19,308 nt of DNA from Comamonadaceae bacterium (GTDB lineage: Bacteria > Pseudomonadota > Gammaproteobacteria > Burkholderiales > Burkholderiaceae_C). The notes below the pieces were generated by a model. That model was not told where the DNA came from, searched no databases, and was given only the letters and a program-made list of their open reading frames with translations. A program made the position numbers and the translations under genes. Where the stretch lies: assembly GCA_947372005.1 (NCBI GenBank), contig CANBRV010000012.1, positions 1 to 19,308 on the forward strand, in the 5' to 3' direction. Shown piece after piece: positions 1 through 7,601 of this stretch. Every line of letters starts with the position of its first letter. The stretch's first letter is position 1.

Positions 1-314
1 CAAAAGAACGCGTTGACCAGTCCTGAGTGCTCACATAGCTTGGCAGCCAAAGCTTCGGCTAATGGCGTGAAGTAATAGTTGGAACCGTGGAGCAGCTTAC
101 CCACTTGCTCTTGCAGTGCGGGCACAAGGCGTGGGTGGTTGTGTCCCAGTGTGTTGACAGCGATGCCGGCAAGGCCATCGAGATATTCTTTGCCATTGAC
201 ATCCCACACACGCACACCTTGACCATGCGACAGGGCAATGGGCAGACGACCAAACGTGCCCATGACATGGGGTTGGTCAATGGGGTGGCTAAGAGCTGTG
301 GCAAGCGCGGTCAT
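1..314 (-). CDS. argD: Acetylornithine/succinyldiaminopimelate aminotransferase, N-terminal part (cut by window edge)
   Basis: Partial gene; about 104 N-terminal residues are visible and the rest lies beyond the left edge. ArgD is a cytoplasmic PLP-dependent class III aminotransferase that converts N-acetylglutamate semialdehyde to N-acetylornithine in arginine synthesis, and often also acts in lysine synthesis. The visible part has the typical N-terminal layout: a GTFGRLPIAL segment, then VRVWDVNGKEYLDGLAGIAV, then NTLGHNHP, and the HGSNYYFTPL region ending in LCEHSGLVNAFF, where the family normally continues into the cofactor phosphate-binding loop. The catalytic lysine is outside the window. 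The ATG at 314-312 is preceded by a TTGGAG ribosome-binding site and an upstream in-frame stop at 359-357, which fixes the start. It is divergent from the DUF3579 gene, 54 bases away. Related class III enzymes cannot be fully excluded from the N-terminus alone, but the sequence fits ArgD best. Confidence 0.85.
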   Translation of the reverse strand, partial: MTALATALSHPIDQPHVMGTFGRLPIALSHGQGVRVWDVNGKEYLDGLAGIAVNTLGHNHPRLVPALQEQVGKLLHGSNYYFTPLAEALAAKLCEHSGLVNAFF

Positions 315-368
315 ATCGAGGAACTCCAAGTGAACAAAAATGGTGCATGTTGTCTTCTATAAGATGCC

Positions 369-695
369 ATGCGGCACAGTAGAATCGATTGTGTGACTCA
401 AACTGTAATCCAAGGGATAACCCTTGATGATAAGCCCTTTAGACCCAGCGATTGGGCCGAGCGCCTTGCTGGCGTGATGGCCGGTTTTCGCCCAGATGCG
501 GTGGATGGTATGCGCTACCTAGACTACTCCCCGTGGTGCGAACCTACGACCATTGCTGGTGTGCGCTGCGTCATTGTGGACTCCGCCATTAAAGACTTTA
601 ACGTCATGGCATGGGATTTCGTCATGAACTTTGCCAAAGATAACAAGCTCAAGGTGGGTGAGGTGTGCGTGCTGCCAGAGACGACGAAGCCATAA
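369..695 (+). CDS. DUF3579 family protein
   Basis: Small protein of 108 residues that resembles the DUF3579 family, which is known mainly from Betaproteobacteria near rpsT and arginine genes; its biochemical role is not established. Visible family-like segments are DDKPFRPSDWAERLAGVMA (about residues 20-38), the central region around RYLDYSPWCEP, and MAWDFVMNFAKDNKLKVGE near the C-terminus. There is no signal peptide, membrane segment or cysteine cluster, so it is probably a soluble cytoplasmic protein. The start is uncertain: the ATG at 369 has no clear ribosome-binding site, and an in-frame GTG at 393 would give MTQTVIQGIT, leaving little before the conserved part. The gene ends directly in the A-tract of a terminator at 694-729. 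It is divergent from argD and convergent with rpsT. Confidence 0.8.
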   Translation: MRHSRIDCVTQTVIQGITLDDKPFRPSDWAERLAGVMAGFRPDAVDGMRYLDYSPWCEPTTIAGVRCVIVDSAIKDFNVMAWDFVMNFAKDNKLKVGEVCVLPETTKP

Positions 696-729
696 AAAAA
701 GCCACTCAATTTTCATGAGCGGCTTTTTT
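694..729. terminator. Bidirectional intrinsic terminator between the DUF3579 gene and rpsT
   Basis: A hairpin with arms 701-708 and 716-723 (GCC-a-CTCA / TGAG-c-GGC, 7-base loop) lies between seven A (694-700) and six T (724-729). On the plus strand the middle of the stem is an A-C mismatch. On the minus strand the same position becomes a G-U wobble, so the stem is continuous in the rpsT direction and should terminate better there. The stop codon of the upstream gene (693-695) lies at the edge of the A-tract. Confidence 0.85.
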
Positions 730-783
730 GTTTGGGCTTCTTGAGAAATGTTCCCGCTAAAGATTCACATCTGATTGAAACGG

Positions 784-831
784 CGCAAAGTTTTGATGCT
801 TTGCGTGCAAGCAGAGTTTTCGCTCCGCTTG
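784..831. other. Two adjacent hairpins downstream of rpsT
   Basis: Two inverted repeats lie between rpsT and the strong terminator. The first is CGCAAAG (784-790) with CTTTGCG (799-805). The second is CAAGCaGAG (808-816) with CTCcGCTTG (823-831), with one mismatch. Neither is followed by a T-run on the minus strand, so they are not typical terminators. They would be part of the 3' untranslated region of rpsT and could stabilise or process that transcript; this is inference. Confidence 0.4.
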
Positions 832-842
832 AGTTTGGCTAA

Positions 843-1139
843 TTACTTAGCCAGCGCCAAAGTTTTGACTTTGGCAGCCAAGCGGCTCTTATCGCGAGCA
901 GCTTTATTTTTGTGGAAGATGCCTTTGTCTGCGACCGAGTCCACAACGGATTGAGCGGTTGCAAAAGCTTCGGCAGCTTTGGTTTTGTCGCCAGCTAAAA
1001 CGGCTTTTTCCACGTTTTTAACGGCGGTGCGGTATTTGGAGCGCAGCGATGTGTTCGCGGCATTGATTTTGACGTCTTGACGGACGCGTTTACGGCCTGA
1101 TGCCAGGCGGGGGTTCTTTTTCTTAGCTTTTGTTGCCAT
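843..1139 (-). CDS. rpsT: 30S ribosomal protein S20
   Basis: Ribosomal protein S20 is a primary binder of 16S rRNA that acts early in assembly of the small subunit. The 98-residue product has the usual S20 length, a lysine/arginine-rich N-terminus (ATKAKKKNPRLASGRKRVRQ), the SLRSKYRTAVKNVEKAV helix, and the conserved C-terminal GIFHKNKAARDKSRLAAKV segment. The ATG at 1139-1137 is preceded by AGGA about ten bases upstream. The gene is monocistronic: its own near-consensus promoter lies at 1186-1214 and a strong terminator at 694-729. It is divergent from murJ, a pairing common in Burkholderiales. S20 often represses its own translation in other bacteria; I cannot see from this leader whether that holds here. 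Confidence 0.97.
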   Translation of the reverse strand: MATKAKKKNPRLASGRKRVRQDVKINAANTSLRSKYRTAVKNVEKAVLAGDKTKAAEAFATAQSVVDSVADKGIFHKNKAARDKSRLAAKVKTLALAK

Positions 1140-1185
1140 GATGGATAAGTCCTAAAGGTTAACGATGTTTTTAGCGGAACCTCGC

Positions 1186-1214
1186 ATTATACTTTGGCTC
1201 AAGCATCCACTCAA
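1186..1214 (-). promoter_or_regulatory. Sigma-70 promoter of rpsT
   Basis: On the minus strand TTGAGT (1214-1209) is separated by 17 bases from a perfect TATAAT (1191-1186). Transcription would begin near 1179, giving a leader of about 40 bases before the rpsT ATG. The promoter lies in the short region shared with the divergent murJ gene. The match to consensus suits a strongly expressed ribosomal protein gene. Confidence 0.85.
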
Positions 1215-1228
1215 GCTCACCCTATTTC

Positions 1229-2833
1229 GTGTCCCTACTTCGCTCCGCCTCTACCGTTTCTTTGTTTACCTTGCTCTCGCGGGTGACGGGTTTGGTGCGA
1301 GAGCTGCTGATTGCCGCTACTTTTGGCGCAAGCGCTATGACAGATGCGTTCAATGTGGCGTTTCGTATTCCTAATTTGCTCAGACGTTTGTTTGCTGAAG
1401 GCGCCTTTAGCCAAGCTTTTGTGCCTGTGCTGTCTGCTACTAAGGCACGTGATGGCGATGTGGCAACGCGTGATTTGATTGCCCGCGTTGCTACCGTTTT
1501 ATTTTGGATCTTGCTCGTGACTTGCGTCTGCGGCGTAGTCGCTGCGCCGCTTTTGGTGTGGCTGATGGCTAGTGGCTTGCCATCCAAGGGTTTGGATGCG
1601 GCAACCGTAATGACGCGCATCATGTTCCCGTATATTGCGTTCATGTCATTGTGTGCGTTGGCGTCGGGCGTACTCAATACCTACAAACGTTTTGCTGTGC
1701 CTGCCTTTACGCCTGTTTTGCTCAACGTAGCCATGATTGCAGCTGCGTGGCTGGGCACTCCTTGGTTTCACTCGCTAGGCATTGAGCCTATGTATGCTGT
1801 GGCCGTGGGTGTGATGGCGGGCGGTGTGATGCAGTTAGGCGTGCAGCTATGGGCTGTGCGGCGCATTACGGCACTGCATGATGCGGCTTTGCAGACTAAG
1901 AACACTGCCGTCTCTTGGCGCTGGGGCCAGATTCGTGCTGCATGGCGAGATGCGGGTACGCAAAACATCCTTACTTTGATGTTGCCTGCATTGCTGGGCG
2001 TGAGTGTTGCGCAAATTTCGCTGCTGATTAATACGCAAATTGCATCGCACTTGGCGGTAGGGAGTGTGAGTTGGCTCGGCTATGCAGATCGATTGATGGA
2101 GTTCCCAACTGCCATGTTGGGCGTGGCTTTGGGCGTGGTGCTCATTCCTGTTTTGTCTGCTGCTCATGCTAAAAAAGATACGCTCGCCTATAGCCGCTTA
2201 TTAGATTGGGGGCTACGTTTGGTGGTCGTGTTGAGTGTGCCGTGCGCAGTGGCGCTTGGCGTGTTTGCCAAGCCCTTGGTCGCCTCTCTTTATCACTACG
2301 GTGCTTTTACACAGACAGACGCCCAACAAACCACGCTAGCCCTTGCTAGCTATGGTGTGGGGTTGCTTGGGTTGGTAGCGATTAAGGTCTTAGCGCCTGG
2401 TTACTACGCTAGCCAAAATATTAAAACACCCGTCAAAATTGCAGTGGCTGTCCTAGTCATGACACAGCTGCTCAATCTTGTGTTTGTGCCAATTTTTGCT
2501 CATGCCGGGCTAGCACTATCCATCGGTGTTGGGGCGCTTGTGAATGCACTGTGGCTGCTAGTGGGGTTGGTTCGCAGCAAGGTTTACCAACCTTTGGCAG
2601 GCTGGGGTAAGTTGTTGCTGCAAGTAGTGATTGCAAGTAGTGTGCTTGGGTTTGCGCTGTGGTGGTTATCTGGCTATTTGCCTTGGCTAGAGTGGCCTAC
2701 GAAGCCATATGGTGCTTGGCTTCGTTTGGGATCACTCTTTAGCATTATTGTGATGGGTGCCGCTGCATACTTTGCTATGCTGTTACTTTCTGGATTTAAA
2801 CTTAAAGCATTGTTCAAACATTCAGACCGCTAA
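1229..2833 (+). CDS. murJ: Lipid II flippase MurJ (MviN family)
   Basis: Inner-membrane flippase of the MOP superfamily that moves the peptidoglycan precursor lipid II to the periplasmic face. At 534 residues it is of family length and is hydrophobic throughout, consistent with about 14 membrane segments. Residues known to be essential in E. coli MurJ fall at the same numbers here: Arg18, Arg24, Asp39 and Arg52, in SRVTGLVRE, MTDAF and IPNLLRRL. The family signature FAEGAFSQAFVPVLS follows directly. The start is a GTG at 1229 without a clear ribosome-binding site, chosen because it gives the canonical N-terminus (MSLLRSASTVSLFTLLSRVTG). It begins 89 bases from the divergent rpsT start. The SirB1-family gene follows 18 bases after the stop, so the two are probably cotranscribed. 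Confidence 0.96.
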   Translation: MSLLRSASTVSLFTLLSRVTGLVRELLIAATFGASAMTDAFNVAFRIPNLLRRLFAEGAFSQAFVPVLSATKARDGDVATRDLIARVATVLFWILLVTCVCGVVAAPLLVWLMASGLPSKGLDAATVMTRIMFPYIAFMSLCALASGVLNTYKRFAVPAFTPVLLNVAMIAAAWLGTPWFHSLGIEPMYAVAVGVMAGGVMQLGVQLWAVRRITALHDAALQTKNTAVSWRWGQIRAAWRDAGTQNILTLMLPALLGVSVAQISLLINTQIASHLAVGSVSWLGYADRLMEFPTAMLGVALGVVLIPVLSAAHAKKDTLAYSRLLDWGLRLVVVLSVPCAVALGVFAKPLVASLYHYGAFTQTDAQQTTLALASYGVGLLGLVAIKVLAPGYYASQNIKTPVKIAVAVLVMTQLLNLVFVPIFAHAGLALSIGVGALVNALWLLVGLVRSKVYQPLAGWGKLLLQVVIASSVLGFALWWLSGYLPWLEWPTKPYGAWLRLGSLFSIIVMGAAAYFAMLLLSGFKLKALFKHSDR

Positions 2834-2851
2834 TTCACAACGTCACCTTCT

Positions 2852-3703
2852 ATGCTGAATTTTGCTGCCCTCACTTCACCTTCCACGCCGCTGGATTACT
2901 TTGCATTGCTTGTTAAAAGCGATGTGGATTTTCCGCTTTTAGAGGCGGCAGTGGCCGTCGCGCAAGACGAATACGAAGACCTTGATGTGCAGCAAGTTTT
3001 AGATAGTGTGGATCAGTTGGTCGCCAAGTTACAGCGGAAGATTCCAGTGGATGCGGCACCTTTGCATCGTTTGCATATCTTGAATCGTTTCTTTTATATG
3101 GAGCTTGGGTTTTCAGGTAACGTGAACGACTATTACGCGCCTGATAACAGTTATTTGAATGCAGTACTCAAAACGCGAAAAGGCTTGCCGATTACGCTGG
3201 CGATTATTTGGCTAGAGCTTGCGACCAGCATTGATCTCAAGGCAACCGGGATTAACTTTCCTGGACACTTTCTTATCAAAATTGGTTTGCCGCAAGGGCA
3301 AGTCATCATGGATCCGCTGGACGCAAGGTCGCTCAGCGGCTCCGAATTGGCCAGTCGTTTAGAGCCCTTCCACAAAAATCTTGGACTAGAAGGTGACTTT
3401 GAAGTGCCGTTTGGTCTTTACTTGCAAGATGCGACTCATCGCGACATCGTGATTCGACTGCTGCGCAACTTAAAAGAAATCTACCGCGGGGATACTGATT
3501 GGGATCGCTTGGTGTGTGTGCAAAATCGTTTGATTACGCTGCTTCCAGAGGCGTGGCACGAGTATCGTGACCGTGGCCTTGCACTTGCCAAACTTCATCG
3601 CAACAGCGAAGCGGTTATTGACTTAGATTTGTATTTGCACAACGGTGTGGATATGGGTGACCGCGAAATAGTGCTGCTCACGCGTGCGCAGATGCTGGCT
3701 TAG
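2852..3703 (+). CDS. SirB1 family protein (transglutaminase-like fold with C-terminal TPR-like helices)
   Basis: Soluble protein of 283 residues in the SirB1 / transglutaminase-like family, which has no firmly established activity. The core spans about residues 70-160: LNRFFYMELGFSGNVNDYY, then KTRKGLPITLAIIWLELA, then GINFPGHFLIKI and VIMDPLDARSLSG. His139 (in FPGHFL) and Asp154 (in IMDPLDA) stand where a transglutaminase-type triad has its His and Asp. The expected Cys position in the KGLPITLAIIW stretch has no cysteine, so this is likely a non-catalytic member. Residues 200-283 are helical and TPR-like (LRNLKEIYRGDTDWDRL, AWHEYRDRGLALAKL), suggesting a protein-binding role. It follows murJ closely and converges on the ParA-family gene, with 17 bases between the stops. 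Confidence 0.85.
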   Translation: MLNFAALTSPSTPLDYFALLVKSDVDFPLLEAAVAVAQDEYEDLDVQQVLDSVDQLVAKLQRKIPVDAAPLHRLHILNRFFYMELGFSGNVNDYYAPDNSYLNAVLKTRKGLPITLAIIWLELATSIDLKATGINFPGHFLIKIGLPQGQVIMDPLDARSLSGSELASRLEPFHKNLGLEGDFEVPFGLYLQDATHRDIVIRLLRNLKEIYRGDTDWDRLVCVQNRLITLLPEAWHEYRDRGLALAKLHRNSEAVIDLDLYLHNGVDMGDREIVLLTRAQMLA

Positions 3704-3720
3704 TGCCCGCCGCAAATAGA

Positions 3721-4593
3721 TTATTTTCGGCGTAAGAAGCTAGGAATACCCAAAGCCTCTAAGAGTCCGCCACGCTTCTCAGGCGGCGCAGGCTGAGTGG
3801 GTGCATAGGTCGGTTTTTGCGCCAGCCGTTCACCTTGTACCAAGCTTTGTTGCACGGGTTGCAAACTACCTACACGGGCGCTCATGATGGTCTCGTTACC
3901 CATGTTAATTTGCCGTGGCGGCTGAACGGGTTGGCTGGCCGCGAGTGCCGCAGGAAAGAGCACGGGTTTTAACCAGTCCACAATAGGATGCCATTGCAGC
4001 AGGTCTTGGCTAACTGTTTCTTGAGGCAAATCAAATAAAGTCACGCCTTGCTCAATGCACTGCACATAGATAGGTGCGTTGCGTAGCGCGCCCAGGTAGG
4101 GCAGACCACGTTCATGTGCCCACTGCGTGAGCGTGGCTGAATCTAATGTGCGGTGATCAACCCGCATGCCAACTACAGCCAGCTTGCACCTTCCTGTAGA
4201 AATGCGCGGTAACAGCTTGAGCTCGTCCCAGCACTGCGCTGCGGAGTCGCGGTCAAATACCGAATTACAAATGGGCACGATGATGGCGTCTGCAAACATC
4301 ACAATTCGGGCAAGATCTAGCCCGTAAAGACCGCCAGGCGTGTCAAGTACGACGTGTGAGACACCAGTAGGTGCGCGCAAAGCGCTACTTTGATTAACAG
4401 CCCAGCCCAAAATAGGTTTTGCTTGCGGATGACGTTGCTCACGAAGCTTTAGCCACGAGCGTGTCGATTGTTGTCTGTCTACATCGCCTAGCATGACATC
4501 AATATTTTGATGCGTGCAGTACGCGGCAATATGCGTTGCGATAGTACTTTTTCCACTGCCGCCTTTGCGGTTAACGACGGCAATCACAGGCAT
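3721..4593 (-). CDS. Orphan ParA/MinD-type ATPase with a proline/glutamine-rich C-terminal tail
   Basis: ATPase of the deviant Walker A (ParA/MinD/Soj) superfamily. Residues 10-17 form KGGSGKST, with the signature lysine Lys10 and P-loop Lys15. A DVDRQQS motif follows at 37-43 and a VVLDTPGG Walker B-like motif at 81-88. The ATPase core ends near residue 210. It is followed by about 65 residues rich in Pro, Gln and Ala (for example QPVQPPRQ and PTYAPTQPAPPEKR) and a short basic-amphipathic end, GGLLEALGIPSFLRRK. No parB or centromere-like repeat is near. Relatives without ParB often position cargo other than chromosomes, so a role in partitioning DNA should not be assumed. An AAAGG ribosome-binding site precedes the ATG. 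It lies 61 bases downstream of purM on the same strand and may share its transcript. Confidence 0.88.
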   Translation of the reverse strand: MPVIAVVNRKGGSGKSTIATHIAAYCTHQNIDVMLGDVDRQQSTRSWLKLREQRHPQAKPILGWAVNQSSALRAPTGVSHVVLDTPGGLYGLDLARIVMFADAIIVPICNSVFDRDSAAQCWDELKLLPRISTGRCKLAVVGMRVDHRTLDSATLTQWAHERGLPYLGALRNAPIYVQCIEQGVTLFDLPQETVSQDLLQWHPIVDWLKPVLFPAALAASQPVQPPRQINMGNETIMSARVGSLQPVQQSLVQGERLAQKPTYAPTQPAPPEKRGGLLEALGIPSFLRRK

Positions 4594-4654
4594 GGTTCAA
4601 CCTTTAACAGGAGCGCCCAAAAGGCAGATGAGAAGCCGAGCAGGTAGAGGTGAC

Positions 4655-5713
4655 TTAATGCAGCGTGACGGCTTCAGATTGACGCTGCGCGATGTGCCCG
4701 ATATTAAACACTTTTTCGCCTTGCGCTTCTAAGAAGGTTTTGCAGGCGGCAGCCGATGCGCTATCGATCACGATCACCATACCAATGCCCCAGTTGAAAG
4801 TGCGAGCCATCTCCGTGTCGTTGATGCCTGCTGTTGCTTGCAACCACTGAAAGAGTTCGCTCTTAGGCCAGCTGCTAACGCTGAGTTCGGCAGCCAAATG
4901 ATCGGGCAGCACGCGCGGAATATTCTCTAATAAACCTCCGCCCGTGATATGCGCTAAAGCCTTAATTGTGAACTCGGAAGAGGGGGCTTTCAAGGCTTCA
5001 AGTACAGGTTTGACGTAGAGTTTTGTGGGCGCCATCAGTGCCTCACGGTAGGGCTTGCCATCCAGCAGGGCTGGCATATTGCTGCCTGCACGCTCCACAC
5101 ACTTGCGTACCAAGCTAAAGCCATTGGAATGCACGCCGCTAGAGGCGAGACCTAGAACGACATCGCCCTTGGTTACATCTTTGCCAGATAAGATTTTTGA
5201 TTTTTCGACAGCACCCACGCAAAAGCCAGCAAGGTCGTATTCGCCTGCTGCATACATGCCGGGCATCTCGGCAGTCTCGCCGCCAATGAGGGCGCAGCCC
5301 GATTCTTCGCAGCCGCGTGCAATACCGCCTACAACAGCGGCAGCGGTGTCAATATCCAATTTACCGCAAGCGAAGTAATCGAGAAAGAAGAGCGGCTCCG
5401 CACCTTGCACCAACACATCGTTGACACTCATGGCGACCAAATCGATGCCCACGGTGTCGTGCATATTCCACTCAAACGCAAGCTTGAGCTTTGTGCCTAC
5501 GCCGTCTGTACCCGATACCAGCACGGGTTCTTTGAATTTTTTAGAAACCTCAAACATCGCGCCAAAACCACCAATACCAGCGAGTACGCCTTCGCGCATG
5601 GTGCGCTTGGCCATAGGTTTAATGCGTTCGATGAGCGCATCACCAGCCACAATGTCAACGCCAGCGTCTTTGTAATGAATGGGAGTAGCTGCTGGAGTAG
5701 TGGTAGAAGTCAT
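4655..5713 (-). CDS. purM: Phosphoribosylformylglycinamidine cyclo-ligase (AIR synthetase)
   Basis: Cytoplasmic enzyme of the fifth step of de novo purine synthesis: ATP-dependent ring closure of FGAM to aminoimidazole ribotide. The 352-residue length is typical. The family core is clear: YKDAGVDIVAGDALIERIKP at 14-33, GIGGFGAMFE at 46-55, the ATP-binding GTDGVGTKLKLA at 68-79, DLVAMSVNDVLVQGAEPLFFLDY at 91-113, and GGETAEMPGMY at 144-154. A glycine-rich HITGGGLLENIPRVLP segment lies in the C-terminal half. The ATG at 5713 gives a short Ser/Thr-rich leader of about 12 residues before the conserved part. It is divergent from the AI-2E-type permease. In many Burkholderiales purM, this permease and hda stay together, as they do here. 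Confidence 0.97.
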   Translation of the reverse strand: MTSTTTPAATPIHYKDAGVDIVAGDALIERIKPMAKRTMREGVLAGIGGFGAMFEVSKKFKEPVLVSGTDGVGTKLKLAFEWNMHDTVGIDLVAMSVNDVLVQGAEPLFFLDYFACGKLDIDTAAAVVGGIARGCEESGCALIGGETAEMPGMYAAGEYDLAGFCVGAVEKSKILSGKDVTKGDVVLGLASSGVHSNGFSLVRKCVERAGSNMPALLDGKPYREALMAPTKLYVKPVLEALKAPSSEFTIKALAHITGGGLLENIPRVLPDHLAAELSVSSWPKSELFQWLQATAGINDTEMARTFNWGIGMVIVIDSASAAACKTFLEAQGEKVFNIGHIAQRQSEAVTLH

Positions 5714-5799
5714 GGGGCAGGTCTATAAAATGAAGCCTTAATTTTAAGTGCCCAGTTTTTGACGCCTGTACACACATTCCCACTCTTTTGCTAACACCT

Positions 5800-6897
5800 A
5801 TGCCACAAGCCAAATCAAATAAGCCTTCCCAGCCTCCTTGGCTTGCCAGCCTTATTTGGTTTGGCATAGCGGTTGTTGCTTGGTTTATTCTGAAGTTGCT
5901 TGGGCCTGTGCTCACACCTTTTGTGGTTGCCTTGGTGCTAGCCTATTCGTTGCTGCCTGCGGTGCAGCAGTTGCAAAAATTAACTCGGCACCGCTTGCCA
6001 CGCATCGTTTGTGTGCTTGTGGTCGAGCTCGGCTTTATTCTTATCACGTTGGCGGTGGTTTTGCTGACAGTGCCGATTATTGGTAAAGAATTGCCACTTT
6101 TGCAGTCACAGTTACCCAGTATTGCCGAGCGTTTAAACAGCAGCATTCAGCCTGTGCTAGCTAGCCTCGGTATCGATTTCAGCTTTGATCCTAGTCGCGT
6201 GAAAAGCTTTGCGCTTCAGTACTTGGACGCCAATAGTGAGCAGTTGTGGGCGCGCGTCTTGCCATCTCTCAAGATAGGTGGCAGTTTGCTGATTAGTATT
6301 TTTGGTTTTGTCTTGTTGGTGCCAGTAGCCCTGTTTTATTTGTTGTCGGATTGGTCTGGCTTGATGACTAGGGCAACCACTTGGATTCCACCTGCCAAGC
6401 TCTTTGCTGTGCAAAGCTTTTTAAGTGAGGTGGACGTCTTGCTTGGCCAATATATGCGGGGTCAGCTTTTGGTTATGTTGTTGCTTGCACTTTATTACTG
6501 CATCACTTTGAGTCTTTGGGGTCTTGATTTGGCGTTGCCCATTGGCGTGTTTACGGGCCTTGCGATCTGCATCCCCTACCTTGGCTTTGGTATAGGGCTT
6601 ATTTTGGCAGCGCTGGCGGCTGTGTTGCAGTTTGGTATTCCGAATGCGGCCCTCATGCTGGCAGTTATTTATGGCATCGGCCAAGTGATTGAAGGCTTTG
6701 TGCTGACGCCGCGGCTGGTGGGGGAGCGTATCGGACTGCACCCATTGGCAGTGATCTTTGCCCTCCTGGCTTTTGGTGAAATTTTTGGCTTTATAGGTGT
6801 TTTAGTGGCGCTGCCCCTTAGTGCCGTGCTGTTAGTAGCACTGCGCCGCATGAAAGCGCACTACCTCGCTTCTCATCTTTATGCGGATGAATCGTAA
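5800..6897 (+). CDS. AI-2E family (PerM/YfgO-type) transporter
   Basis: Multispanning inner-membrane protein of about 365 residues in the AI-2E transporter / PerM family. Family members have been linked to export of autoinducer-2 or small organic solutes, and a Na+/H+ antiport role has been reported for some, so the substrate here is unknown. Two hydrophobic segments near the N-terminus (about residues 16-50) are followed by a third (about 70-92), a long polar loop (about 95-160), and then further membrane segments. The C-terminal half carries family-like motifs, including QVIEGFVLTPRLVGERIGLHP and LLAFGEIFGFIGVLVALPLSAVL. I chose the ATG at 5800; an in-frame TTG at 5788 is possible. Neither has a clear ribosome-binding site. 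hda follows nine bases after the stop, so the two are likely cotranscribed. Confidence 0.9.
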   Translation: MPQAKSNKPSQPPWLASLIWFGIAVVAWFILKLLGPVLTPFVVALVLAYSLLPAVQQLQKLTRHRLPRIVCVLVVELGFILITLAVVLLTVPIIGKELPLLQSQLPSIAERLNSSIQPVLASLGIDFSFDPSRVKSFALQYLDANSEQLWARVLPSLKIGGSLLISIFGFVLLVPVALFYLLSDWSGLMTRATTWIPPAKLFAVQSFLSEVDVLLGQYMRGQLLVMLLLALYYCITLSLWGLDLALPIGVFTGLAICIPYLGFGIGLILAALAAVLQFGIPNAALMLAVIYGIGQVIEGFVLTPRLVGERIGLHPLAVIFALLAFGEIFGFIGVLVALPLSAVLLVALRRMKAHYLASHLYADES

Positions 6898-6906
6898 ATA
6901 CATCAG

Positions 6907-7593
6907 ATGCAGCAATTTACTTTAGACGTAGCGGTCGATATAGGACCTTCGCTTGACAACTTTTTACCTTTGGGTAACGAGGCTGTGCACCAGCATGTAA
7001 AGCTATGGCTGGCTGCTAATCAGCGCTCGCCTGTGCCGATCTATTTATGGGGCGCGAGTGGTACAGGCAAGACACATTTGTTAAGCGCGGTGCAGCGTGA
7101 CCTCCAAGAGCGTGGCGAGCCCTTTGGCTATATGGATAGCCAGATGACCGAGCCGCCTAGCTTTAACGCAGCATGGCGTGTGGTGCTGATGGATGATGTG
7201 CATCGGTTTACGGCTGTGCAGCAGCATGCGGCATTTAACTGGTTTGTGAATAGCCAGACCACCGGTTGCTCAGTATTTGCAACGGGGGATGTGTCCCCAA
7301 TTGGTTTGCTATTGCGTGACGATTTACGTTCGCGTTTAGGGTGGGGTGATATCTTCGCTTTGCAAGCTTTATCGGATGACGCTCAGCAGCAGGTCTTGCG
7401 TGCCAGCGCCTCTGCACGCGGCCTTGCACTCGGGGATGATGTGCTGACCTATATGAGTACGCGCTTCTCACGTGATCTTGGCAATTTGATGCAATGGCTG
7501 GATAAATTGGATCAATATGCACTGCAAACCAAGCGCGCCATCACGTTGCCATTGCTTAAGCAGATGCTTGACAACATTGATCAATTGATTTGA
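6907..7593 (+). CDS. hda: DnaA regulatory inactivator Hda (DnaA-like AAA+ protein)
   Basis: AAA+ protein of 228 residues related to DnaA domain III but lacking the DNA-binding domain. In E. coli, Hda on the DNA-loaded sliding clamp stimulates hydrolysis of DnaA-bound ATP and so limits re-initiation. The N-terminus MQQFTLDV fits a clamp-binding QxxLx-type peptide. Walker A is GASGTGKTH at 49-57 and Walker B is VVLMDDVH at 92-99. The RDDLRSRLGWGD segment at 137-148 holds the likely arginine finger region, and RFSRDLGNLMQWLDKLD resembles sensor 2. The context between the PerM-type permease and the HAD-IB gene, followed by pcnB, matches Burkholderiales. The ATG at 6907 puts the clamp motif at the very N-terminus, as expected. 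Confidence 0.92.
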   Translation: MQQFTLDVAVDIGPSLDNFLPLGNEAVHQHVKLWLAANQRSPVPIYLWGASGTGKTHLLSAVQRDLQERGEPFGYMDSQMTEPPSFNAAWRVVLMDDVHRFTAVQQHAAFNWFVNSQTTGCSVFATGDVSPIGLLLRDDLRSRLGWGDIFALQALSDDAQQQVLRASASARGLALGDDVLTYMSTRFSRDLGNLMQWLDKLDQYALQTKRAITLPLLKQMLDNIDQLI

Positions 7594-7601
7594 ATCTAGC
7601 C

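Noticed and set aside
87..362. Open frame on the plus strand at the left edge
   Set aside because: It is antisense to argD, whose N-terminal motifs and ribosome-binding site are clear.
1222..1677. Long open frame of 151 codons on the minus strand inside murJ
   Set aside because: It lies wholly antisense to well-conserved murJ codons, shows no recognisable domain and has no ribosome-binding site.
3704..3720. Terminator between the convergent SirB1-family and ParA-family genes
   Set aside because: Only 17 bases are present and no inverted repeat or T-run is visible.
5714..5799. Promoters in the purM/permease divergent region
   Set aside because: Several AT-rich hexamers exist but none has a convincing -35 and -10 pair, so none was called.
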